Source: Austwickia sp039812465
Lineage (GTDB): Bacteria > Actinomycetota > Actinomycetes > Actinomycetales > Dermatophilaceae
Length of the DNA stretch: 11,557 bases
Reading direction: 5' to 3'
Assembly (NCBI GenBank): GCA_039812465.1
Contig: JBDIAS010000099.1
Coordinates: 1-11,557 of the forward strand
Below the pieces are notes generated by a model, which was given only the letters and a program-made list of their open reading frames with translations, was not told the DNA's origin and did not search any database. Positions within the stretch are counted from its first letter, which is position 1. Every line of letters begins with the position of its first letter. Shown here in pieces: positions 1-6,743 of the stretch. Made by a program: the position numbers and the translations under genes.

Positions 1-32
1 CACCGCCTGAAGGCCGTGGCCGATGCTCCCGC

Positions 33-77
33 TCAGCCGTCGCGAGGTCAGCCGTCGCGAGGTCAGCCGTCGCGAGG
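33..77. repeat. 15-bp tandem repeat, 3 copies, over the maf stop codon
   Basis: Three perfect copies of TCAGCCGTCGCGAGG occupy 33-47, 48-62 and 63-77. On the minus strand each copy reads as a few sense codons followed by TGA. The copy at 63-77 supplies the last codons and the stop of maf, and the other two lie just downstream with their TGAs in the same frame. Bases 1-32 beyond the array show no recognisable gene. A TGA at 8-10 on the plus strand could end a convergent gene entering from the left, but too little is visible to say. Confidence 0.9.
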
Positions 78-932
78 CGACAGCGCGGGGGGCCGCAGGC
101 TCGGACGCCAGAGGTCGATCCAGCGGATGCCGAGTTGCTGGAGAAGGCGCCGCAGCAGAGGGAGCGAGACGCCGACGACGTTGTGAGGGTCGCCGCGGAC
201 CTCCTCGACGAAGGCGCCGCCGTAGCCGTCGATGGTGAACGCCCCAGCGCAGGCCAGGGGTTCGCCGGTGGCGACATAGGCCCGGACTTCGTCGTCGGTC
301 ACGGAGGCGAAGCGTACGTAGGTGCTCGCCGTGGCCCCCACCTCGCCGCCCTCGTGGAGGAGCCAGTGGCCCGTATGCAGCAGGCCCGTGCGCCCGGACA
401 TCGAGCGCCATCGGGCCGCCGCGTCCGCCGCGTCGGACGGCTTGCCATACACAGCGCCGTCGAGTTCGAAGACCGAATCGCATCCGAGCACCACGGCCTC
501 CCGGGGAAGTCGCGCGGCGACGTCTTCGGCCTTCGCCCTGGCCAGCAGGAGGGCGACGTCAGGGGGCAGGAGGGTCGCGGCGCGAGGCTCCTCCTGCGCC
601 GCCGCGAGGACTGCGGCCTCGTCCACGGAAGAGACGATCACCTCCGGATCCACGCCAGCAGCCACGAGCGTGGCCCGCCGGGCCGGGGAGGCCGAGGCAA
701 GCACCAGCCGCACGCCGTCCCCAGATGCCTCCCGATCCTCCCGACCCGACTCCTCCGACGGGACGCGACCCGACTCCTCCGACGGGACGCGAGGCGCGGA
801 AACCCCCAGCGCCGCCAGGTCAGGCCGCCGTGTCACCGACTCCGCCACGTTATGAGGCCGCCGCGCCACCGGCTCCGCCACGTCAGGCCGCCGCGCCGCC
901 AGGTCAGGCCCCCGTGCCACCGGCTCCGTCAT
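63..932 (-). CDS. maf: Maf family nucleoside triphosphate pyrophosphatase with a repeat-rich N-terminal extension
   Basis: Maf proteins hydrolyse nucleoside triphosphates, often modified or non-canonical ones, to the monophosphate and pyrophosphate in the cytoplasm; some affect septation. The 289-residue product has the full Maf core from about residue 74. It shows LASASPARR (78-86), SVDE (102-105), GCDSV with the likely catalytic Asp152, GKP (163-165), SGRTG (179-183), YVATGEPLACAGAF (219-232) and NVVGVSLPL near 250-258. The ATG at 932 overlaps the DUF885 stop as ATGA, suggesting translational coupling; no Shine-Dalgarno is seen there. Residues 1-73 are an Arg/Pro/Glu-rich extension built of tandem repeats and are not part of the family. 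A GTG at 713, preceded by GGGGA, would give a normal 216-residue Maf. I prefer 932 because every repeat period in the extension is a multiple of three. The family call is firm; the start is uncertain. Confidence 0.93.
   Translation of the reverse strand: MTEPVARGPDLAARRPDVAEPVARRPHNVAESVTRRPDLAALGVSAPRVPSEESGRVPSEESGREDREASGDGVRLVLASASPARRATLVAAGVDPEVIVSSVDEAAVLAAAQEEPRAATLLPPDVALLLARAKAEDVAARLPREAVVLGCDSVFELDGAVYGKPSDAADAAARWRSMSGRTGLLHTGHWLLHEGGEVGATASTYVRFASVTDDEVRAYVATGEPLACAGAFTIDGYGGAFVEEVRGDPHNVVGVSLPLLRRLLQQLGIRWIDLWRPSLRPPALSPRDG
743..790. repeat. 24-bp tandem repeat, 2 copies, within maf
   Basis: Two perfect copies of a 24-bp unit (743-766 and 767-790) beginning GACCCGACTCCTCC. On the minus strand they encode RVPSEESG twice, in the N-terminal extension of Maf just before the conserved core. 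The period keeps the reading frame. Confidence 0.9.
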
Positions 933-933
933 G
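811..933. repeat. Degenerate in-frame repeats across the DUF885-maf junction
   Basis: A run of related blocks, each starting GCCGCC or GCCCCC and most ending CAG or GAG: 824-856 (33 bp), 857-886 (30 bp), 887-907 (21 bp) and 908-933, with a partial block at 811-823. The core CCACCGGCTCCG recurs. On the minus strand they encode variants of VAEPVARRPD at the Maf N-terminus. The complete block lengths are multiples of three. The right end runs into the maf start codon and the DUF885 stop codon. Confidence 0.75.
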
Positions 934-2611
934 TCGTGGACAGCATGGCGTGCCGGAACGTATCGAGCCCCAGGCCCCCGAGGTCCAACGCGCGGCGGTG
1001 GAAGGCGGGCAGATCGAACGACGCCCCGAGGTCCCGGCGGATCTCGTCGCGCAGCCCGAGCCACAGCCGTTCGCCGATCTTGTACGACGGCGCCTGCCCG
1101 GGCCAGCCCAGGTAACGGTCCAGCTCGAAGCGCAGGAACGGTTCGGGCATCTGCGAGTGCGCGCGCAGGTAGGCCCACGCGGTGTCGTACGTCCACGTGC
1201 TCGCGCCGCTCCCGTACGGCTCCGGCGGCGCGAAACCGCAGTGCACCCCGATGTCCAGCACCACGCGGGCGGCACGGAGGGACTGGGCGTCCAACAGGCC
1301 GAACAGGTTGCCGGGGTCGTCCATGAACCCGAGCTCCTCCATCAGCCGCTCGGCGTATAACGCCCAACCCTCCCCATGCCCGGAAGTCCACGACATCAGC
1401 CGGCGCCACCGGTTCAGCAGCGCGGAGCGAAACACGGTCTGCGCGACCTGGAGGTGATGCCCCGGGACACCCTCGTGATAGACGGTCGTCAGCTCGCGCC
1501 AGGTCCCGAAAGAGGTGACGCCGGGCGGGACCGACCACCACATCCGCCCCGGGCGCGAGAAGTCATCGGACGGCCCGGTGTAATAGATCCCGCCCGTCTG
1601 GGTGGGCGCGATCCGACACTCGATGCGGCGCACGGGCGCGGGGATGTCGAAGTGGGTGCCCCCCAGCTCCTCGATCGCCTCGTCCGTGCGGTCCTGCATC
1701 CACGCCGCCAGGGCGTCCGTCCCCTCGATCCGGTAGCGCGGGTCGCCGTCCAAGAGCGCGGCCACCTCCGCGGGGGACCCGCCCGGGGCGATCCGGTCGC
1801 AGACCCCGCGCAGCCGGGCGGTGATCCGGTCGACCTCCCCGAGCCCCCACGCGTACGTCTCCTCCAGATCCACGCGCGCCCCCAGGAAGGAGCGAGACCA
1901 CAGCTCGTACGTTTCCCGCCCGCACGCATCGTGATGGGGTGCCTCGTCGAGGAGCCCGGCCAGGCGCTCCGCGGCCTCGCCGTAGCCGCGTCGCGCGGCC
2001 TCGATCCCGGTGCGCAGAAGCCCAGCGCCCGCGGCGCTCGGCTGGGCCTCCGCGAGGGTCGCCAACCCCGCGAAGTACCCGCCGTCCGAGGCGAGTTCGC
2101 GTGCCTGCGCGATGCAGGTGAGGACCTGGCGGCGGGGCGCGTGCCGCCCGCGGGCGGCCGCCTCCCGCAACGAGACGTGCCACCCCTCCAGCGCGGCCGG
2201 GATGTGCTGCAGCCGGCGGGCGAGCACCGCGACCTCGTCCGGGGTGTCCGTGGGCATGAGGTCGAGAATGTCCCGAACGGACTGCAGGGGGCTGGCGAGG
2301 TTGTTTAGGTCCGCGAGGTCCAGCCCGGCCTCGTGGATCTCTTCGGCGAGACCGAGCCGCTCGGCCATGGCCTCCCGGGTGACGCGGTCCACCGCGTCCT
2401 CGCACGGCGCGTCGGTCAACGTGGCGAGGGTGCGACGCCGAAGCTGCGAGGCGTGGGCCCACCCGTCGGGCGTGAAGTCGTCGTAGCCGTCGTGCTCGCC
2501 CGGGGCGCCGATCGAGGTGGCGGTGAGCGGGCTCATCGCCACGACGCGATCGACGTACTCGTCCGCGATCGCGTCGACCGCTGTGCGCTGCCGGGATTCC
2601 TCCGTGGTCAC
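929..2611 (-). CDS. DUF885 family protein, zinc-metallopeptidase-like
   Basis: The 560-residue product matches the DUF885 family, cytosolic proteins that resemble zinc carboxypeptidases but have poorly known substrates. The diagnostic motif HEGVPGHH lies at residues 379-386; its spaced His and Glu residues are the likely metal ligands and general base. A second family motif, GHGEGWALYAE, is at 411-421 and may supply another ligand. The N-terminal half is helical with no signal peptide or membrane segment, and the length is normal for the family. It starts at a GTG preceded by GAGGTAGG about 8 nt upstream. It lies 31 bp after accE and overlaps maf by 4 nt, so it is probably cotranscribed with the carboxylase genes. 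No biochemical link to acyl-CoA carboxylation is evident. The family call is confident; substrate unknown. Confidence 0.9.
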   Translation of the reverse strand: MTTEESRQRTAVDAIADEYVDRVVAMSPLTATSIGAPGEHDGYDDFTPDGWAHASQLRRRTLATLTDAPCEDAVDRVTREAMAERLGLAEEIHEAGLDLADLNNLASPLQSVRDILDLMPTDTPDEVAVLARRLQHIPAALEGWHVSLREAAARGRHAPRRQVLTCIAQARELASDGGYFAGLATLAEAQPSAAGAGLLRTGIEAARRGYGEAAERLAGLLDEAPHHDACGRETYELWSRSFLGARVDLEETYAWGLGEVDRITARLRGVCDRIAPGGSPAEVAALLDGDPRYRIEGTDALAAWMQDRTDEAIEELGGTHFDIPAPVRRIECRIAPTQTGGIYYTGPSDDFSRPGRMWWSVPPGVTSFGTWRELTTVYHEGVPGHHLQVAQTVFRSALLNRWRRLMSWTSGHGEGWALYAERLMEELGFMDDPGNLFGLLDAQSLRAARVVLDIGVHCGFAPPEPYGSGASTWTYDTAWAYLRAHSQMPEPFLRFELDRYLGWPGQAPSYKIGERLWLGLRDEIRRDLGASFDLPAFHRRALDLGGLGLDTFRHAMLSTT

Positions 2612-2642
2612 GCGCCGAACCTACCTCAGGGGTGGCGGGCGC

Positions 2643-2864
2643 TCAGAGACCTCCACCCCAGCCCGCGCCGCGCACGGCGCCGACGTTGAAGGTCCGGCGG
2701 CGGCTGGTCCAGCCCGCGCGCTGCCGCGCCGTCGTGACGGACTGCTCCTGCCCGCCGATGGCGGCGAAGAGCGCGGTCAACGCCGCCACGTCCTCGATCG
2801 TCGCGTTCCCGCGCTCCACGCGGAGGACCAGCGGGGGCGCCTCGATGTCCGGTTGAGTGCTCAC
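2643..2864 (-). CDS. accE: Acyl-CoA carboxylase epsilon subunit
   Basis: This 73-residue protein sits immediately after the carboxyltransferase gene, where actinomycetes encode the small epsilon subunit of acetyl/propionyl-CoA carboxylase. In characterised complexes epsilon binds the alpha and beta subunits and raises activity. The sequence fits: a hydrophobic/basic start (LVLRVERGNAT), the helix IEDVAALTALFAAIGG near residues 23-38, then a W and basic stretch (GWTSRRR) and a Gly-rich tail. The GTG start has a good Shine-Dalgarno, GAGGAG, 7 nt upstream. The 66-nt gap from accB holds no gene. Epsilon subunits are poorly conserved, so the call rests on position and size as much as on sequence. 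Confidence 0.85.
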   Translation of the reverse strand: MSTQPDIEAPPLVLRVERGNATIEDVAALTALFAAIGGQEQSVTTARQRAGWTSRRRTFNVGAVRGAGWGGGL

Positions 2865-2930
2865 TGCGGGTCTCCTCGGTGGTGGTCTGCAAGGCGCCGA
2901 CGACGCCTACGGTCGACGCGGACCGGCGGC

Positions 2931-4532
2931 TCAGAGCGGGATGTTGCCGTGCTTCTTCGGCGGCAGCTTCTCCTGCTTGCTCCGCAGGGCACGCAGCGCC
3001 TTCACGATCTGCACCCGCGTCTCGGCGGGCTCGATGACCGCGTCCACGTATCCGCGCTCGGCGGCGATGTACGGGTTCGCCAGCGTCATCTCGTACTGCT
3101 CCACGAACTCCGCGCGCGCCTCGTTGACGTCGCGCCCCGCGGCCTGCGCCTCCGCGAGCTGCTTGCGGTAGAGGATGTTGACCGCGCCCTGGGCGCCCAT
3201 CACCGCGATCTGCGCGGTCGGCCAGGCCAGGTTGATGTCCGCGCCGAGGTGCTTGGAGCCCATGACGTCGTACGCGCCGCCGTACGCCTTGCGCGTGATG
3301 ATCGTGACGAGCGGCACCGTGGCCTCGGCGTACGCGTAGATCAGCTTGGCGCCGCGGCGGATGATGCCGTTCCACTCCTGGTCGGTGCCCGGCAGGAAGC
3401 CGGGCACGTCGACGAACGTGATCACGGGGATGTGGAAGGCGTCGCAGGTACGGACGAACCGGGCGGCCTTCTCCGAGGCGTCGATGTCGAGCGTGCCGGC
3501 GAACTGCATCGGCTGGTTGGCGACGACCCCGACGCTACGACCCTCGACGCGGCCGAAGCCCGTGATCATGTTGGGCGCGAAGAGGGCCTGGACCTCCGTG
3601 AACACGCCGTCGTCCAACACGGTCTCGATGATCGTGTGCATGTCGTACGGCATGTTGGCCGAGTCGGGGATGAACGTGTTGAGCGCCTCGTCGTCGGCGG
3701 TCACCTCGGGGACGTCGTCGAAGTCGTAGACGACGGTCTCCTCCAGGTTGTTCTGCGGCAGGTAGCTCAGGAGCTCCCGGACGTACTCGATCGCGTCGTC
3801 CTCGTCGGAGGCGGCGTAGTGCGCGACGCCGGACTTCGTGTTGTGCGCCTGCGCGCCGCCGAGGTCCTCGAACTCGACGTCCTCACCGGTGACCGTCTTG
3901 ATGACGTCGGGGCCGGTGATGAACATGTGGGAGGTCTTCTCGACCATGACCGTGAAGTCGGTGATCGCCGGCGAGTAGACCGCGCCGCCGGCGCACGGGC
4001 CCATGATCAGGGAGATCTGCGGGATGACGCCCGACGCGTGCACGTTGCGGCGGAAGATCTCACCGTAGAGGCCGAGGGAGACCACGCCCTCTTGAATGCG
4101 CGCGCCACCCGAGTCGTTGATGCCGACGACCGGGCAGCCGATCTTCATCGCGAGGTCCATGACCTTGATGATCTTCTCGCCGAAGACCTCGCCGAGCGAG
4201 CCGCCGAAGACCGTGAAGTCCTGCGCGAACACGCACACGGGGCGGTGATCGACCGTGCCGTAGCCGGTGATCACGCCGTCGCCGTAGGGGCGGTTCTTCT
4301 CCTGGCCGAAGTTGTTGGACCGGTGCCGGGCGAGGCCGTCGAGCTCCACGAAGCTTCCCTCGTCGAGCAGTTGTTCGATCCGCTCGCGCGCGGTCTTCTT
4401 GCCCTTGGCGTGCTGCTTCTCCACGGCCCGCGCGGATCCGGCGTGCAGCAACTCGTCGTTGCGGCGGCGGAAGTCCTCGAGCTTGCCAGCGGTGGTGTGC
4501 AGGTCGGGGGCAGCGGAGGCGGCGTCGGTCAT
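2931..4532 (-). CDS. accB: Acyl-CoA (propionyl-CoA) carboxylase beta subunit, carboxyltransferase
   Basis: The 533-residue protein transfers the carboxyl group from carboxybiotin, carried on the alpha subunit, to acetyl- or propionyl-CoA. This gives malonyl-CoA or methylmalonyl-CoA for fatty acid and polyketide synthesis. Both crotonase-like halves are present. The oxyanion-hole regions are GPCAGGAVYSPA (178-189) and RKAYGGAYDVMGSK (414-427), and the biotin/CoA region has INDSGGARIQEG (138-149). Residue 422 is Asp. In Streptomyces PccB, Asp at this position favours propionyl-CoA, whereas Ile is found in the AccB type, so a propionyl-preferring PccB-like enzyme is inferred. The length is typical. 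The ATG lies 6 nt after TAGGCT on the minus strand, consistent with a leaderless transcript. Accession-style names vary (accB, pccB, accD); the alpha subunit is not in the window. Confidence 0.96.
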   Translation of the reverse strand: MTDAASAAPDLHTTAGKLEDFRRRNDELLHAGSARAVEKQHAKGKKTARERIEQLLDEGSFVELDGLARHRSNNFGQEKNRPYGDGVITGYGTVDHRPVCVFAQDFTVFGGSLGEVFGEKIIKVMDLAMKIGCPVVGINDSGGARIQEGVVSLGLYGEIFRRNVHASGVIPQISLIMGPCAGGAVYSPAITDFTVMVEKTSHMFITGPDVIKTVTGEDVEFEDLGGAQAHNTKSGVAHYAASDEDDAIEYVRELLSYLPQNNLEETVVYDFDDVPEVTADDEALNTFIPDSANMPYDMHTIIETVLDDGVFTEVQALFAPNMITGFGRVEGRSVGVVANQPMQFAGTLDIDASEKAARFVRTCDAFHIPVITFVDVPGFLPGTDQEWNGIIRRGAKLIYAYAEATVPLVTIITRKAYGGAYDVMGSKHLGADINLAWPTAQIAVMGAQGAVNILYRKQLAEAQAAGRDVNEARAEFVEQYEMTLANPYIAAERGYVDAVIEPAETRVQIVKALRALRSKQEKLPPKKHGNIPL

Positions 4533-4538
4533 GGCGGC

Positions 4539-4548
4539 AGCCTAGCCT
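4539..4548. promoter_or_regulatory. Overlapping divergent -10 hexamers for accB and birA
   Basis: Only 23 bp separate the accB and birA start codons. On the plus strand TAGCCT (4543-4548) lies 7 nt before the birA ATG. On the minus strand TAGGCT (4544 to 4539) lies 6 nt before the accB ATG. Both fit the actinobacterial TAnnnT -10 consensus and share the central CTAG. If used, each transcript starts at or next to its ATG. No convincing -35 element is visible on either side; any would lie inside the opposite gene. Confidence 0.5.
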
Positions 4549-4555
4549 TGAGCGC

Positions 4556-5542
4556 ATGCCGATGGTTCTGAGTGAGGAGCCTTTGCGTGGAATCCTGATC
4601 ACACAGGACAGCCCGTGGAAAGAGGTGTGCTGCCCCGACGAAGTGTCCTCGACGAACGCCGCGTCCCTGGCGGATCCGCGGCCGTGGCGGGTGCTGACGA
4701 CGAGGCACCAGGTCGCGGGGCGCGGTCGGCACGAGCGGGTCTGGAGCTCGCCCCCGGGCGCCTCGGTCGCGGTCTCCCTGACCGTGCCGATGGGCGAGGA
4801 ACCGGCGCGCTGGGGCTGGCTTTCTCTGCTCACCGGCCTGGCGGTCACCGACGCGCTCGGCGAGCTCACCGGCGCCCCCGAGCGCTTCGCGCTGAAGTGG
4901 CCCAACGACGTCCTGCTGCGCGAGGAACCGTTCGAGCGCGCCAGACCCCACGACGCCAGACCCCACGACTCCGGGGCCCACGACCCCGGGGCCGACGCGC
5001 TTCTCGACGCCGAGGCGCGCCTCGACGCCGAGATCGGCGGCGCGGCCTGGCGCAAGACGTGCGGCATCCTCTGCGAAGCGGCGCCGAGGACCCCGTACGG
5101 GCCGTTGGCCGTGGTCGGCGTCGGCGTGAACCTCGACCTGCGCCGCGCGGATCTCCCGGTCCCCACCGCTACATCGCTGGGCCTCGCCGGCCTGGCGGTC
5201 CCCGCGCCCGCGGAGGTCGTGGTCGCGTTCGCCCGGGCGTTCGCCCGCTGGCACGCCCGCTGGAGCGGCCCCGACGGTGTGGGAGACGTGCGTGCCGCCT
5301 ACCGCGCCGCCTGCAGCACCCTCGGCAGGCCCGTCGACGTGCACCTGCCGGGCGGCGGCGTCGTCCGGGGCCGCGCGGAGGACGTCACCGAGCAGGGGGA
5401 ACTCGTCGTGGCGACCGTGCGCACGGACGGCGAGCTGGGGGCGGCCGGCGGATCCTGGTGGGAGCGTCAGGTGTTTGCGGCCGGAGACGTGGTCCACCTG
5501 CGGCTCGCGGACGCCACGGAATCCGGGATGATCGACCCATGA
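4556..5542 (+). CDS. birA: Biotin--[acetyl-CoA-carboxylase] ligase, class I (no DNA-binding domain)
   Basis: BirA activates biotin with ATP to biotinyl-5'-AMP and transfers it to the target lysine of the biotin carrier domain, here most likely on the acyl-CoA carboxylase alpha subunit. The 328 residues show STNA (32-35), the biotinyl-AMP loop GRGRHERVW with SPPG (55-67), KWPND (114-118), the catalytic-site lysine in KTCGILCE (167-174) and GVGVNL (188-193). A C-terminal SH3-like domain spans about 255-318. There is no N-terminal helix-turn-helix, so it should not repress transcription as E. coli BirA does. Residues about 126-165 form an extra Asp/Ala/His-rich loop made of 15-bp repeats; relatives are usually about 40 residues shorter. 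ATG 4556 sits 7 nt after a TAGCCT hexamer; ATG 4562 is an alternative. It overlaps cya by ATGA. Confidence 0.95.
   Translation: MPMVLSEEPLRGILITQDSPWKEVCCPDEVSSTNAASLADPRPWRVLTTRHQVAGRGRHERVWSSPPGASVAVSLTVPMGEEPARWGWLSLLTGLAVTDALGELTGAPERFALKWPNDVLLREEPFERARPHDARPHDSGAHDPGADALLDAEARLDAEIGGAAWRKTCGILCEAAPRTPYGPLAVVGVGVNLDLRRADLPVPTATSLGLAGLAVPAPAEVVVAFARAFARWHARWSGPDGVGDVRAAYRAACSTLGRPVDVHLPGGGVVRGRAEDVTEQGELVVATVRTDGELGAAGGSWWERQVFAAGDVVHLRLADATESGMIDP
4940..4999. repeat. 15-bp tandem repeat, 4 copies, inside birA
   Basis: Two perfect copies of GCCAGACCCCACGAC (4940-4954, 4955-4969) are followed by two diverged copies (4970-4984, 4985-4999). They are followed at 5000-5032 by two near-copies of a motif containing CTCGACGCCGAGGCG. 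The array encodes ARPHD-like pentapeptides in the loop between KWPND and the catalytic lysine of BirA, and keeps the frame. Confidence 0.85.
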
Positions 5543-6639
5543 CCTCGGCGAGCGACGAACCGCGACGCGACGCCGGACCGCGGCGCGTTCGCCCCGTGGT
5601 CCGGCCGGGCGGTGGGCGCCGCGCGGACTTGTCCGGGGCGACGGCGCAGGCGAGGCTGCTCGGCCATCCGCTGCGGTTCGGGCGGCGAGACGTCAGCGGC
5701 GCCGTAGGGGTGTCGCGGCTCTCGGCCCGCCGGTTCTGGCACGCGCTGGGGTTGCCGCGCGTGGCGGACGAGGGCGTGTTCTTCACCGAGGCCGACGTCT
5801 CGGCCCTGGAAGCGGTCGTCACGCTCGTCCGGCAGGACCTCCTCGACGAACCCACCGCGCTCGCCCTGACCAGGGCCATGGCCGGGAGCGCGGCGCGGCT
5901 CGCGGAGCGGCAGGGGCAGCTGATGGCCGAGATGGTCCAGGCGAGGGCCCGGGAGTCGTGCACGGACCCGGAGGGCGCCTGTGAGGAGGCGGCCGACCTG
6001 CTGCTGGACGTCGCGGACTCGCTCGAGCAGCTGGTCGTCTACTCGTGGCGGCGGCACCTCGCGGTCACGGTGTCCCAACTCGCGGCCAAGGCCAGCGAGA
6101 CATCCGACGACCGCGAACACGTCCGGGCGGTCGGGTTCGCCGACATGGTGGGCTTCACCCGGGTGGTGAGCCGCCTGAGCGAACGCGAGCTCGGCCACCT
6201 GGTGGAGCGGTTCGAATCGATCGCCTCGGACACGATCGCGGCGTACGGGGGACGGCTGGTCAAGACGGTCGGCGACGGGGTGCTGTTCTCGGCGCGGGAC
6301 CCCCTCGACGCCTGCGGCATCGCGTTGACCCTCATCGAGCGCCTGTCGGCCGACCCCGACCTGCCCGACCTCCGCGTCGGCCTGGCGATGGGACCGGTGC
6401 TGGAGCGGCTGGGGGACTTGTACGGCACGCCGGTCAACCTCGCCGCCCGGCTGACCGAGGTCGCCCGGCCCGGGACGATCGTCGCCGACGAACGCGTGTC
6501 CGCTCGCCTCTCCTCGGTCGACTCCGAGTGCGTCGCCGTGCGCTCGCTGTGGCCCCGGACCGTCCGCGGGTTCGGCACCATCCGGATGTCGGTGGTCCGC
6601 ACCGGCCCCGCCGGTACCCCCTCGCCCCGGCGGCCGTGA
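5539..6639 (+). CDS. cya: Class III adenylate cyclase with Rv1264-like regulatory domain
   Basis: The product converts ATP to 3',5'-cAMP. It has 366 residues and no membrane segment, so is probably cytosolic. Residues about 35-185 resemble the helical regulatory domain of mycobacterial Rv1264, which holds that enzyme inactive at neutral pH. The catalytic domain (196-355) has all key residues: metal-binding Asp202 in FADMVGFT and Asp246 in KTVGDG, adenine-specifying Lys242 and Asp293, and Asn300 and Arg304 in NLAARL. It should therefore be an active homodimeric adenylyl rather than guanylyl cyclase. The ATG overlaps the birA stop as ATGA, implying translational coupling; birA followed by cya is a known order in streptomycetes. 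The last codons and stop lie in the first copy of a 16-bp tandem repeat. pH sensing is inferred only from resemblance. Confidence 0.93.
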   Translation: MTSASDEPRRDAGPRRVRPVVRPGGGRRADLSGATAQARLLGHPLRFGRRDVSGAVGVSRLSARRFWHALGLPRVADEGVFFTEADVSALEAVVTLVRQDLLDEPTALALTRAMAGSAARLAERQGQLMAEMVQARARESCTDPEGACEEAADLLLDVADSLEQLVVYSWRRHLAVTVSQLAAKASETSDDREHVRAVGFADMVGFTRVVSRLSERELGHLVERFESIASDTIAAYGGRLVKTVGDGVLFSARDPLDACGIALTLIERLSADPDLPDLRVGLAMGPVLERLGDLYGTPVNLAARLTEVARPGTIVADERVSARLSSVDSECVAVRSLWPRTVRGFGTIRMSVVRTGPAGTPSPRRP

Positions 6640-6708
6640 CCCCCGGCGGCCGTGACCCCCGGCGGCCGTGACCCCCGGCGGCCGTGACCCCCGGCGGCCG
6701 TGACCCCC
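6629..6708. repeat. 16-bp tandem repeat, 5 copies, starting over the cya stop codon
   Basis: Five perfect copies of GGCGGCCGTGACCCCC occupy 6629-6708, followed by a decayed partial copy (GGTGGTCGCGGCC). The first copy contains the cya TGA (6637-6639). The period is not a multiple of three, and all later copies lie outside the gene. Each unit contains the palindrome CGGCCG but the array has direct, not inverted, symmetry. Confidence 0.95.
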
Positions 6709-6743
6709 GGTGGTCGCGGCCGAGGTGTTGTGTGGCCAACCTC

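Noticed and set aside
1..32. A gene at the left edge
   Set aside because: Only 32 bases remain; a TGA at 8-10 may end a convergent gene, but nothing identifiable is present.
933..1541. Extension of the maf frame upstream to 1541
   Set aside because: It lies wholly inside DUF885, which is conserved in its own frame; the extra translation is Arg/Pro-rich with no domain.
2517..4571. 684-codon open frame on the plus strand
   Set aside because: It is antisense to accB and accE, whose products match known families throughout; open antisense frames are routine at this GC content.
4615..5538. Upstream extension of the cya frame to 4615
   Set aside because: It overlaps birA, translates to Arg/Gly/Pro-rich sequence, and the ATGA at 5539 gives a normal-sized cyclase.
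6629..6639. Phase variation of adenylate cyclase through the 16-bp repeat
   Set aside because: The stop codon is in the first copy, so changes in copy number fall after the gene and do not shift its frame.
6629..6708. CRISPR-like array
   Set aside because: Copies are contiguous with no spacers, only 16 bp long, and no cas gene is present.
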